Of a stretch of DNA of 64,000 bases, positions 35,587 to 47,221 are shown piece after piece. Position 1 is the stretch's first letter; each line of letters begins with the position of its first letter. Source of the stretch: Saccharum officinarum (lineage: Eukaryota > Streptophyta > Magnoliopsida > Poales > Poaceae); contig CM036168.1 in NCBI GenBank assembly GCA_020631735.1, forward strand, positions 101,018,036-101,082,035. The letters are read 5' to 3'. The position numbers were made by a program, and so were the translations under genes. The notes beneath the pieces were generated by a model. It was not told the DNA's origin and did no database searches. It saw only the letters and a program-made list of their open reading frames with translations.

Positions 35587-36392
35587 TTAAGTTCCTCTCA
35601 CATCATCTAAGTTTTCTTCTTCATCTTGAGAGCCATTTGTTTCATCAAACTCAACATCATGTACTTCTTCAAGTTGTCCACTAGATAGGTTCCATACTCT
35701 ATAAGCTTTGCTAGTAGTTGAGTAACCAAGTAGGAAGCCTTCATCACATTTCTTCTCAAACTTGCTCAATCTAGTGCCCTTCTTTAAGATGTAGCATTTG
35801 CAACCAAATACCCAAAAGTATGCAATGTTGGGCTTTCTTCCATTTAAGATCTCATATGGTGTCTTCTCTAAGAACTTGTGGCAATAGAGACGGTTGCTAT
35901 AAAAGCAAGCCGTGTTGATTGCTTCGGCCCAAAATGAATGACTCACATTATACTCATTCAACATTGATTTAGCCATATCAATTAAGGTTCTATTCTTCCT
36001 CTCAACTAGGTCATTTAATTGAGGTGTATACTTGACCGAGAATTGATGTTTGATTCCAAGCTCATCACATAGCTCATCAATTCTTGTGTTTCTAAACTCA
36101 CTTCCATTGTAACTTCTCACTTTCTTGATTGTGGTTTCAAACTCATTTTGCACTCTCTTGATAAACTTCTTGAATATGTCAAATACATCACTTTTGTCCA
36201 CAAGAAAGAATACCCATGTATATCTAGTGAAATCATCCATAATCACAAAGCCATACTTGTTGCCACCAATGCTTGTGTATGTAGTTAGCCCAAATAGATC
36301 CATGTGCAACAACTCAAATGCCTTAGAAGTACTCATGATGCTCTTCAATGGATGAGTGTTGCCTACTTGCTTTCTGGCTTGACATGCACTAC
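35587..36392 (-). pseudogene. Sirevirus integrase core, catalytic Asp changed
   Basis: The frame shows LHMDLFGLTTYTS (first Asp), FTRYTWVFFL, and LVERKNRTLIDMA (the Glu). The conserved second Asp of the DNGSEF motif is Tyr here (RSYNGSEFRN, codon TAC near 36110), so the DDE triad is broken. Downstream is a typical copia integrase C-terminus (GRKPNIAYFWVFGCKCYILK). The zinc-finger half is separated from this core by the solo LTR at 36393-38273. Confidence 0.88.
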
Positions 36393-38273
36393 TGAAAGCC
36401 CAAGTTTGGTTTTGGTAATTAATGACACCAAGTTGCTAATGCCATGTGTTAAGTGTTTTGAGTTAGGCATAAGCAACACATGTGATGAAGGTGTATGTGG
36501 CAAGGAGTGGTGGCCACAAGATCACAAAGAGATGGTGCATGGACATGAAATGATGATCATGGTGGAGATGCACATAAAATGAAGGACATGATGATCAAGT
36601 GAAAGAGAAGGATCTAAGAGCGCAAGGCAAAGGTATAACCATAGGGTTTTCCTTTTGCCGGTCTAAGATAAGTAGAGAAGTGATTGACCGGGTTTAGGAT
36701 ACATAGCCGACTATCAAGAGGGACAATCACGGTTAGCTCGGAAATCAAGTGCCACTAGATCAATGTCTTGAGCATATGCATTAGGATCTAGTAAAAAGCT
36801 AACATAACGCCTTGAGAAATGATTGTGAAATGCTAACACACATGCACATGGTGGTGTACACTTGGTGGTGTTAGCACAGTTTGTGAAGGCGGTGGAGTTT
36901 AAGCGGTAGAGAGGGGTTTGGGTTCCTCTCTCCCTCCCGAGTTTGCGAGGCTGGATTCGGCGTTTTTTGGAGAAGTGAAACGCCTATTTTCTACTGCACC
37001 GGAAGTCGGAAAAGAAACGGAGGCGAACGGAGGTCACAGAGATGACCGGACGCTGGACCGGACGCGGTCTCGGTATGACCAGACGCGTCCGGTCAGTGTT
37101 CAGCGTCTGCACGGTTTTCAGTTTGATGATCGGACGCGCAGCGCGTCCGGTCGTCGTCCGGTCATCCAGGGAGCTTACTGGACTCTAACCGGACGCGGGC
37201 ACTGTCGCGTCCGGTCATTACGAGAGGCGCGTCCGGTCATTGTTTCGTTGTGCGCTACTCAAGTTGACCAGCGCGTCCGGTCAGTTGCGGGACCAGTGCG
37301 TCCGGTCACACCCGGCGCGTCCGGTCAGTACGACCAGCGCGTCCGGTCGGTGTTTTAGAATTTAGCCGTTGCGCGACCGGCGCGTCCGGTCATTTTGACC
37401 AGCGCGTCCGGTCAGCGTGACTTCGGCTGGTTAAAGTTCCTAACGGCTATATTCGAAGGGGTACGCTATAAATAGAGGTTGGCCGGGGTTTGAGAGAAAC
37501 TCTTGCACATTTTGAGACCTAGAGACATACTTTGAGCTAGAGAACAACCCCTCCACTCATCTCTTTGATTGGATGCACATCTTGAGTGAGATTGAGTGAG
37601 ATTCAAGTGCATTGCTTGAGAGTTGCATTCTAGAGGCACTTGATCTTCGAGTTGCTGTGGATTTCTTGTTACTCTTCCGTGTTTTCCGACACGGTAGACG
37701 GCTTGGAGCAGCGGAGGTGATTGAGCTCACAATTGGAGATTGTTGGAGCCTTTCACCAAGTGTTGTAAGGGGTTCTTGATCCTTCCCCACGGGAGTTCGT
37801 GAATTGGATACTCTAGAGGAGCTCGTGGCTTGGAGGATCCCCATCTTGTGTGCGGTTGTGCGGCGCCCGCCGAGGGCTCGACTCTTGATAGTCGATTAGC
37901 TCGCGAATCGACAAGTGGGTGTATCGCCACAACGGGAAGTAGCTTGCCGGGAAGCAAGTGAACCTCGGGATAAATTCTTGTGTCATTCTCTTCCTGAGGA
38001 TTTCTCTTGTGTTATTGATTGATTGGTACTTCTTATCTCTTCACGGCGGTATAATCACTCAAAGCTCTTCTCTTGTATTACTTCTTGTTTCTAGCTTGTA
38101 GTTGTTGTTATGTTTAGTGAATAGCTTTGTTATAGACTTGTGTAGGTGGCTTGCTAAATTAGTTAGAGCTAGTGCTTTTGCTTCGCCACCTTTCGTACTA
38201 ACGTGTGGTTAAGTAATTCTTGTAAAAGTTTTAATTAGGCTATTCACCCTCTCTAGCCTTTTTGGACCTTACA
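36393..38273 (+). mobile_element. Solo LTR of a related Sirevirus nested in Sirevirus 2
   Basis: Starts TGAAAGCCCAAG, ends GGACCTTACA, and is flanked by actac (36388-36392) and acaac (38274-38278), a 5-bp target duplication with one mismatch. It lies opposite to its host. It has its own palindrome array and a TATA box (GCTATAAATAGAGG, about 37465). No internal coding region remains, so it is a product of LTR-LTR recombination. Confidence 0.88.
37040..37430. repeat. Palindromic CCGGACGCG motif array in solo LTR
   Basis: About fifteen GCGTCCGGTC sites, several as full palindromes around GCGC or CGCG, directly upstream of the TATA box, as in the other LTRs but with different spacing. Confidence 0.8.
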
Positions 38274-38278
38274 ACAAC

Positions 38279-38780
38279 ATAGCTTATCCTTCTCAAATGT
38301 GACATCCTTCAAGTGTCTAACTAAGTCATGCTTCACTAACTTGTTCAATTGCTTCATGCCAACATGACCAAGTCTTCTATGCCATAACCAACCCATACTT
38401 GATTTGGTGAGCAAGCATGTTGAAAGTTGAGTGTCACTAGCATTGAAATCAACCAAGTATAGATTCTCATATCTAAAACCTTTGAAGATCAAGTTAGAGC
38501 CATCAACACTAACTATCTCCACATCATCAACACCAAATATGCACTTGAAATCGAGATCACACAATTGAGCAACCGAGAGAAGATTGAAGTTCAACTTTTC
38601 AACTAAGAGCACGTTGGAAATGTTATGATCATTAGAGATTGCAATCCTTCCAAGAGCCTTCACATCACCCTTGCTATTGTCACCAAATGTGATACTATCA
38701 ATGCCACTATCATTTGATTTGAGAGAGTTGAACATTCTTGAATCACCGGTCATATGTTGAGAGCACCCACTATCAAGCAC
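38279..38780 (-). pseudogene. Sirevirus protease and GAG-pre-integrase segment
   Basis: MLDSGCSQHMTGDSRMF is the copia protease active site (DSG). It is followed by VLLVEKLNFNLLSVAQLC and the pre-integrase zinc motif WHRRLGHVGMKQLNKL. It runs into the nested solo LTR at 38278. The frame is lost relative to gag just upstream near 38800. Confidence 0.88.
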
Positions 38781-38806
38781 CCAATGCCTTCCTCTAGCCT
38801 TGTAAT

Positions 38807-40708
38807 TTACCTACAAAACAAATTAATGTCTTTTAGGTACCCATACTTGTTGGGTCCTTGGAGGTTAGTAACTAAGCTTTTTGGTATCCAAATGGCCTTC
38901 TTCTTTGGACCCACAATTGATGTACCAACAAACTTAGCATGCACACCTTTCTCATCCTTGGTAAGCACATAACAAGAATCAAAAGGAATGTAAGGTACAT
39001 TAGTATTTTTCTTGTTCTTGTTCATTTTATTGCAATTAATCTCTAGATGCCCAACTTGCTTGCATCTATTGCAATAACGACCATTGCTCTTCACAAAACA
39101 AGACTTTGGAGTAGCAAAGGCCGCCTTGCCCTTCTTGGAGTATAGCCCAAACCCTCTTTGTTAAGAGAGCATCTTTGGCTACCCAAGCATTTTAGCAAGC
39201 GGGCATCCCCACCATAGGCATTGCCTAATGCGCGGGTGAGATCATCCACCTCTCTCTTGAGAGTCTCATTCTTAACCACAAGTGATGAATCACTAGTAGT
39301 AGAGATAGAGTTGGTTGTGGTGGATGATGATGAGCTACATGAAGCATTAGTAGGACCAACAAATAAAGAATCATCAATAATATCACATGTTAGTCCAATA
39401 TCACAAGTGACAATCACTTGCTCCTCCTTAGCTTCCTTCATGAGCTTCTCCAACTTGAGGTCCTTTTCCTTGATGAGCTCAAGTAGAGTGGAGTGGGCTT
39501 CCTTAAGCCTAGTGTGAGCAACTTCAAGGTCCTCGTGGTCTTCCTTTAGACACTCACGAGAGGCCTCTAGCTCATCAAAGGATTTCCTAAGAGCTTTGAG
39601 CTCTTGTTTAATTCCTTTGCACTCCTTACTCTTTTTGAGAGCAACAAGCTCCTCCATCAAGGCATCATTTTCATTGCTCTTGGCAATGAGCTCTTGTTCC
39701 AAGATTTTATATTTCTTGGTTGTCCTCTTGTAGCCCTTGCTCATTTGATCTATTATGCCCAATAGATCATCCTTGAAGTAGTCCTCATCCTCCTCATCAT
39801 CACTCCTACAACCATCACTAGCATAAGAATCATCATCACTATCATCATATTTTACCTTGGTAGGCTTGACCATAAGGCATGTCGATGTAGTGTCGAAGAT
39901 GGATGGCTTGTTGGAGAGGGCGATGCTTGCCATGGCTCGCCGAGTGGTCCTCTCATCATCACTAGAGCTATCATCATCACTATCGGAATTATCACTATCC
40001 CAAGTGACCACATAGCCACCACCCTTCTTCTTCTTGTTGATAGTGAAGCTCTTATTCTCTTTCTTCTCCTTCTTGTTCTTCTTCAACTTCAACTCCCCAT
40101 CATGATATCTTTTATCTTTATAGGGGCACTTTGCCACTATATGATCGGGGCTATTGCAATTGTAGCAAAGCACCTTCTTTGCCTTCATGAAGTCTCTTCT
40201 CTTTCTTACACCATATCCTTTCTTCTTCATGAACCTCCCCATCTTGTGCACTAGGAGGGCCATGGTCTCATCATCGAATAGATCATCATCATCGCTCTCC
40301 ACCTTGCTCTTGCCCTTAGAGGATGAAGCCTTGAATGCAATGGGCTTCTCTTGCTTGACCTTGATCTCCTTCTTCTCATCTTCATCTTCATCATCATCAT
40401 ATTGAGCATCGGTCATGACATCTCCAAGCACTTGGTTTGGAGTCACCTTGTCCAAACCCTCTCTTTGGATCATCTTCCTCAAGATGGCAAACTTCTTAGG
40501 TAAGTTCATCAAGAACTTATGTGAGAAGTCCTTGTCCATTACATCTTCTCCTAGGCTCTTAAGATCATTGACAATAACTTGTAGCCTATAGAACATCTCT
40601 GGTATGGACTCATCATCCTTCATCTTGAAGCTTGCAAACTTATCCTTGAGCATATAGAGCTTGGCACTCTTTACCGTTGAAGTGCCCTCATATGTTTCCT
40701 CTAATCTT
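38807..40708 (-). pseudogene. Sirevirus gag with two zinc knuckles, N-terminus deleted
   Basis: From LYMLKDKFASFKMKDDESIP the frame carries a first CCHC knuckle (CYNCNSPDHIVAKC), an acidic stretch, a long coiled coil (about 39410-39750) and, after a frameshift near 39130, a second CCHC knuckle (CNRCKQVGHLEINC). Two knuckles and an extended coiled coil fit Sirevirus gag. The gene starts abruptly at 40708, where a deletion joined gag codons to LTR sequence. Confidence 0.88.
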
Positions 40709-42171
40709 GTCTCACACCGAGCCTCTCAAAAGGCACCACAAGAACCTACCAAATGGTAAAAGGTTGCAAATGACACGAGCAATTCACTAATGTTGCCTTT
40801 GGCGCTTCGCCAAGGTAGGCACAAACCCCTCACAATCACTGGAGGTGACCAAGAACAATCACCAACTCTTGCCAACGCCTCCAAGCTGCTCCAAGCCGTC
40901 TAGGTGGCGGCAACCACCAAGAGAAACAAAAATCCCGTAGCAAATCAACCACCAAGTGCCAACTAGATACAATCTCACAATGCAAATGCACTTGGATCAC
41001 TCAATCTCACTTCGAATATGCAAAGAAGCAAGAGAGATGAGTAGGAGGGGAGTTGCTTAGCTCAAAGTGCTCATAAGTATGTCAAAATGTTCAAAAGAGG
41101 GAGCCTTGAGCCGGCCAACGAGTATTTATAGACGTACCCCTTCGAATAGAGCCGTTAGAAACTTAAACAGCCGAAATCGTGCTGACCGGACGCGCTGGTC
41201 CAACTGACCGGACGCGCCGGTCGCACAACGGCTAAGTCATGAAGCACTGACCGGACGCGCTGGTCCAAACGACCGGACGCGCCGGTCGCACAACGGCTAG
41301 TTGCAAAGCAACGACCGGACGCGCTTGACGTGCAGACCGGACGCGCTGCGAATGACCGGACGCGCTGGTCGCCTGAGCAGCGCTCAACGGAACAACGACC
41401 GGACACGCCGAAGAACTGACCGGACGCCACAGTGCCAGCGTCCGGTTAGAGTCCAGTAAGCACCCTGAACGACCGGACGCGTCCGATCGATTGTGACCGG
41501 ACGTGCCGCGTGTCCGATCATCAACCTAAAACTCGCGCAGAAGCTGAACACTGACCAGACGCGTCCGGTCAAACAGAGACCGCGTCCGGTTCAGCGTCCG
41601 GTCACCTCTGTGACCTCCGTTTCTTTTCCGACTTCCGGCGTAGTGGAAAAAAGTCATTTCAACTTCTCGAAAACGCCTGAATCCCGCCTCGCAAGTTCGG
41701 CGGGAGGGAGAGAGGACCCCAAACCCTCTCTACCGCTCAAACTCCACCGCCTTTGCAAACGTGCTAACACCACCAAGTGATCTCGTCATGTGTGAGTGTG
41801 TTAGCATTTTCACAATCATTTTTCGAGGCGTTATTAGTTCTATCCAAATACATATGATTATGAAATGCACACCTAGAGGCACTTAGGAGTTCAATAGCCG
41901 CGTCATTCCCCTCTTTATAGTACGGCTATCTATCCTACAATGTAACCACACCCACTAGGTGTCTTGGTTACTAAAACACAACCCTTAAGCATATACATTT
42001 GCCTTGATCACGTAGGGTTGCGTCCAAATCCAAGTGTGGCCATCATGATCATCATGTTCATCTTGCCACCAACCTTGAATGTACTAATCCTCATATGCTA
42101 CATACAACTTAGGCATAGGATTAGTACTTAGACATTGTCACTAATTACCAACACCAAACATAGGACTTTCA
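40709..42171 (-). repeat. 5' LTR of Sirevirus 2, 3' end deleted (1463 bp)
   Basis: Very similar to the 3' LTR but missing about 0.5 kb at the PBS end. The junction CTAATCTT/GTCTCACACC links gag codons to mid-LTR sequence. TATA box at about 41122-41131. Promoter motifs remain, PBS lost. Confidence 0.88.
41185..41605. repeat. Palindromic CCGGACGCG motif array in 5' LTR
   Basis: Same array as in the 3' LTR with better preserved GACCGGACGCG units. The two LTR copies can be compared site by site to see which CpGs have mutated. Confidence 0.8.
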
Positions 42172-42255
42172 CCGTGGTGACCAATTTTTATGCCACGGTC
42201 AGTGGCGCTGAACCTACGGCGTGGTGAGCCGTGGCAGGCAACCAAATAGGCTTTA

Positions 42256-43138
42256 GACTGTCCGCACTCATGGACCTCTATATTCATCCTCTAAAAGACT
42301 TAGTCATCAAGATTCTCTCCTCTATATCTAATTCTTCCGCATCCATTCATACTCTATACACTTCCTCTATCCCAACTTCTAGCTCATGGACCCCACATGT
42401 CATACTCACCCCTCCTTTTTTCTCTCCCACCCCATCCTTCACCCTATTTTCTCTCTCCCCACCCACATTTACCCATCCTCTTCTCCAGACCAGGAGCTCG
42501 AGCATGACCGGCACCATGCCCGGCGCCGCGGCCCCTCCCTCGCCCCCGCCACCGACCGCGTGGCCCGCGGCCGCGCCACCACCATGAGGCGCAACCCCAC
42601 CGCTATCCCGCCGGAGAGGAGGCGCGCAAGGTGCGGAGGAGCTCACGGGGCGGGCCGCCATGGGCGAGCAGGGCCATCTCCTCGCGAGGAAGGAGACCGC
42701 CATCTCCTGCTCCCTTCGCGTGGGCGAGCAGGGCCGTAGCATCACGCCGCCCCGCGCGGACCGGCGCGGCGGCCTCCTCGATCCGGCGCGGCTTCCCCCC
42801 CCACTCCCGGCGAAACCCGCGAAGGAGAGCTCCCCATCGCGGTCGCGCGGGGCGGGGTGTGGGCGCCGTCGCGGGCTCCTCTGCTCCTCTACGCCCTCCG
42901 GCCGCCGAGCTCCTCTACTCCTCGAGCGGCGAGCGCGGCGCGGCCCTCCTCTCCGGTCTCCCTCTCTGAGCTGACAGCGAGCGCGGCGAACGGCCGACAC
43001 GGCGAGGGCGGGCTGGGAATAGCGGAAGCGCTCTCTTCCCGGACGGGATGGAGTACCCCGGTGCAGCTCATTTTTACGGTAAACCACACGCTACGACGGA
43101 TACCGGAAGCGTTTGGAGTACCCGGTGCAGACCATTTT
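42256..43138. mobile_element. Family R element, copy C, with GC-rich interior
   Basis: The left end (GACTGTCCGCACTCATGG, then CCTCTATATTCATCCTCTA) matches copies A and B. The right end (GAGTACCCGGTGCAGACC and a partial repeat of it 60 bp earlier) matches the other terminus of copy A. Between them, about 42490-43040, is GC-rich sequence unlike the other copies. It keeps open frames on both strands but shows no domain I recognise. It may be captured host sequence. Confidence 0.5.
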
Positions 43139-46100
43139 GGTGACGTAACACTGAGTTGAAGAAATGCATGAAAAAATTAATAGGACGCTCAGTTCACACT
43201 CCACATCTCAGTACAACCATTGAGGGTTGCGTCGTGGGTGGCGGCATCCGTATGTGCACGCACCCGTCCTGGCTGTCTTGACTCTTCATCTTCAGATGCT
43301 GCTGCGGTAGAAATATCCGGACCACGAGCCTGCAGCCAGGTGTTGCCACCATCATATCATTGCTTATATTTTTGCTTGCCGTCACGGCGTGCAGCGCATC
43401 GGAAACCGTTCACGGGCGAGCGAGAGACTGGTGCAAAGGCTCTTCTGCAGCGCCCCGCTGTTGCGCGCACCGATCGATACCACAGTGGTCATTCACGGCC
43501 AGCTGACCACATGCGCCAGGGGCGCGGGCCTCCCCTTTGTTTTCTTGCCCCGCACAGCACCACAAGTCCAGTGGGCGCTGGATGGACGACGGTGGACAGA
43601 CCGATTGACGGAGAGCCGGAGGAAAGGGAAAGCCACAGCCCACAGGCCACCGGCCAGGGGCCGCGTCAGGACTCCCCTGTTCCGATTGCTGACACCGCTG
43701 GGAAGGCTCGAAAGCCACAGCCCACAGGCCACCGGCCAGGGGCCGCGTCAGGCTCCCCTGTTCCGGCTGACACCGCTGGGAAGGCTCGCACGGACACATG
43801 CGTGTCTTACGCCTGCCACTGCATGCATGGGATACATCTCCATGGACGCTAGCGACCTGCGACGTGATCTTTTGCTTCGTGAGCCCGAGCCGCAGGCCGA
43901 GATCACGGAGAGAGAAAAGCGAAAAGGGTGGCCAGCCACAGCCAGCGCGCACCAGTGCGTCGTGCATGGATCATCGCTTGCTGCTTGCAGGCAGAGGCAG
44001 CCTGCGGCCACCCCGGCGTTCGCGTTCCATCGCGCCAAAGCCGTCGCGAGCTTCGAGGAAAGCATGCATTGCTGCCTGCGGCCGGAGTCTTATCCCGACG
44101 CCATCGATCAGGTGTTCCCGTTTCCTCTATGGGCGACGCTGTGTGCTCGCGTCTGCCTTGCCTCTCAGGAATCAGGATGCGGGCGGCCGGTCCGGCGGTC
44201 CCCTCGCCGCGCCCTGCGGCCCTGCCCGGCTGCCGTCTCCGTGAGTGCGAGGCACTTTGCGAGCAAACCTGGCGGGGCAGGGCGCCGCGGTTTCCTGTGC
44301 TGCTTGCAGCGCATCCTAGCTGCCTACAGCTTCCGCCTTCCGTACGCAAGCCAGCTGCAGCCCGGGCACGAGAGGTGCGAGAATGGTAACCGTATTCGAG
44401 ACGAATTCGTTTAGAGTGGTTCAGATATATCCATATTTAAATACAGATATTCAACATCCGGTACCTATCCATATCTGGATACTCAAATCTTATTTTTACG
44501 ATGTCGATGTCCAATCATATTCTATCCGGCACCTAATTCGAATTCAGACAGAAATATAAAAACAAATGTAATATCGGTCCTATACGCTTCCTATCCTATT
44601 CGTTTTCATCCACGACGCACCGCGCGTCCGCCCCGGCGCCGTGCGATAGATATGAGAGCGCGCTGGCCAGGGGTTTCAGGATTCAGCTGCATTGCAATCA
44701 TGCAGGCACACGGCACGGCAAGGTCGCACATGCGTGCCATGGGCCGGGGTGGTCTAGGAACCGTACGTGGACAGCCATGCTACAGGGCTATGCGAAGAAG
44801 GGACCCCCGCTACTGTATGGAGCGGTGCACAGAGATGACTAGTACATGCATGTCAAGCGGAAAGGCAGCTTCATTGCGCGGTATGGGCGCGCTAGCTACT
44901 CCATGTTTTTTCCACAGGGCGTCCTCATTGTCGTAGGCCCGCACGCTCCAATGATTTGAAGATGGGTGGCAGTAATATCGGTTGACTACTTTGTATGAAA
45001 TGTTAGAGAAAGGCCGGCTTGAAATCTTTCTTGGCAACACCACATTGCCGGCAAGTATGAATGTAAAGAACCCAACCGATGATTACAGAGAGATGGTGAG
45101 TGGAAGTTCCAAAATTTTCACATCGAAGATTGATATATAGACTTACAATATCCTAGACGGCAACCCAATCATCTCTTTTAACTCTCACGAGAACAAATAG
45201 TAACAACAAACCTATTCTCTGCATCATTAAATACAGAGAGAATTATTTCCTTAGCCCTAAAAAAAGTTTGACCTACTTTATTTCTTGATCCTTTTATTTT
45301 TGAACTTACCAATTTGGCTCGAAAGCTATCTTTAGTTTCTTATACGACTCTTCCGTTAGTTTTGGACCCACTTACACCTACTTTGGCTCCTGCTTCTCGT
45401 TGCTCGTGCTCTCTCAGACCCGAAACGACGCCGTTTTGTAGGGATCCTACAACAGCTCCACCTCCCAACCACGGAGAGGAAGAAGAGGGTGGGGCTAGAT
45501 CGGTTCGAAGAAGAGGGCGCACGGGAAAGGGCACCACGACAGCGGCGAGGAGAAGAGAAGGGTAGGCTTGATCTCAGCGATGACAGGGTTAGAGGCAACA
45601 ACGGCCGGTCCTAGCGATGACACAACCTCCTTCGACGATGGCAGGAGGGCAAAGGCGGCGAGATCTAGGGGTGGTTTATGGCGCCTTGGGCAGAGAAGAA
45701 GGTGAGCGGCTTTGGCAATGCTCGTGGAGAGATACGTGAATTGGTTGGGAGCGTGTGTTTTTTCGCTCCTCACTTGTAGTGCAATGTGGGGGAGCACGGG
45801 GGGAGTGATTCCTAGGCAGAGCTGCATGGAGGCGTTTGGTGAGGCTCCGCCGCTTCTTTTCCTGGGAGTGGAGCGGTGGAAGCACTCCCAAAGATACCCT
45901 TAGTTATGCTTCTTCACCTAGTTTGTCTCTGTTTTCCCTTCTTCAATCTCTCATTAATCTCTTGTTGAGTGTTTTCCCTGTAAACCTCGGTGCGTCTGGT
46001 TTGTTTATTCACGTTGCTTACCTCGCCTTGTCGGACAAGGCTATAAAGTATACTTGCTAACCCAAGAAAGCCAATCTGACTCTACCCAAGGCAATGTGGT

Positions 46101-46552
46101 TGCACATCCAAACGTCTCAGCAACCTGAATTCCTTGTCTAGCTAGGTCAGTAAAATATCAAAATTGACTCACCGCGTACTTGTTTTCTCTCATTTTGTGT
46201 TGTCACGTTAAAATAACATGTTTTTATTAAAATTTTGTTAAGTGCATCCTTGAAAAGAAATACTACAAAAATGTGCCTTGAGAATTAGGCCCCTAGAACT
46301 TTTTTAGGAACATGAGAAATATATGGAGGACGTATCTCCTTTGTTTTTTACATGTCGTGTTAGATTTGTCTTAAGTCGACCATTTCTACTATTAAATTAA
46401 ACACAAAAATCTATATGGTTTCACAACGTATAAACTATATAATGAAATTATTTTTCATAGTGAATCTAAAGAAAATCTTAAGTTGTTAACCTACACAGGA
46501 ACAAAGGGAGTAGTAGGGACTTGATTCTTTTCGAGAGGTAGAAAGTATCTTT
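43139..46552. other. Region without a recognised gene; short tandem duplication
   Basis: 43629-43710 and 43711-43788 are adjacent copies of an 82/78-bp unit (AAAGCCACAGCCCACAGGCC ... GGGAAGGCTCG). Long frames at 43220-44414 are GC-driven and show no domain. 44400-44620 is AT-rich with diverged repeats. 45314-45900 holds short frames only. Nothing else is supportable. Confidence 0.45.
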
Positions 46553-47221
46553 AGGCTAGTCACAGTGGGTAGTTTTATGACAGTTTCTTAGACATTAAAT
46601 AAGCTATAAAACAGTATATTACAGATGAAGAGAGCGATGATGATGAAAGTTTCATCGGATAACAATTTTTACGGGAATAAAACTTGTCTACTATTAACAT
46701 CGTGTCACTTTATTTACGCCTTTGGATGGTAGGATAGGAAAAGGATAGGAAAAAGAAAAACTCAGGAATTGAGATGTCATACTTCTGTGATCCTATGAGA
46801 ATTGAAAACAAAGGAATGTAAGTGAGATATAGCCTTTGGCAGGAGGTCAGGTGAAACACAGGAATTGTCATCGTAGTAGTTGTTTACTTTATTTGCTTAA
46901 TCACTCCTCTGGTAAAAGAATTTCTTTCATTACTCGTAGACAAGTGGGTCCATCGACAAAGAAGTAAAGATTTATACTAGTTCCTGGAGAATGCTTTCTC
47001 GTTCTTATGGAATGCCAAGCATCAATCCTACGAACCAAAGGCTAGGAAAGGAAAGATCCTTTATAAATAGTATTCCTATAAAAATCCTACAAAATTCTTT
47101 TGATCCAAAGGAGCCCTTATATTGTGTCTTCTTAGTTTATTTACTAAGTTGGTAGCTGATCTGAAAAAAAATCTTTTATGGTAGCTTTTACCGACCTCAG
47201 TCTCAATGTGGATTTAGGGTC
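46553..47221. mobile_element. Harbinger-type MITE split by a second TIR element
   Basis: GGCTAGTCACAGTGGG at the left and the reverse CCACATTGAGACTGAGG at the right resemble PIF/Harbinger MITE ends. About 46720-47116 inside is a separate element with GCCTTTGGAT/ATCCAAAGGAGC ends and AGGATAGGAAAAGGATAGGA at its start. Confidence 0.5.

Larger units (their letters stand above)
30594..42171 (-). mobile_element. Sirevirus-type Ty1/copia element 2, nearly full length
   Basis: Both outer ends are intact and flanked by a perfect 5-bp duplication, ccgtg at 30589-30593 and 42172-42176. Minus-strand order: truncated 5' LTR, gag with two zinc knuckles, protease and GAG-pre-integrase, integrase, RT-RNase H, several polypurine tracts, 3' LTR. 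A plus-strand solo LTR (36393-38273) sits between pre-integrase and integrase. Loss of the LTR end, PBS and gag start at 40709, plus several frameshifts and stops, make it inactive. Confidence 0.93.
30484..42250. mobile_element. Small TIR element split by Sirevirus 2
   Basis: GTTTGGTTGCATGCCGCAAC at about 30487 and its counterpart near 42225-42250 (reverse ATTTGGTTGCCTGCCACGGC) are inverted ends of one element of about 190 bp. It was interrupted at 30593/42172 by the Sirevirus. Removing the Sirevirus and one target duplication rejoins it. Confidence 0.6.

Noticed and set aside
42347..43087. 246-aa Arg/Pro/Gly-rich protein (minus strand)
   Set aside because: Low-complexity GC-rich sequence spanning a transposon end, with equally long frames on the other strand and no domain.
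44355..44372. Cloning-vector or cDNA-adaptor trace (CTGCAGCCCGGGCACGAG)
   Set aside because: The match to polylinker-like sequence is short and both sides continue as genomic sequence; chance in GC-rich DNA.
43389..44414. 341-aa plus-strand protein
   Set aside because: No recognisable domain, crosses a tandem duplication with frame-shifting indels, and competing frames of similar length exist on both strands.
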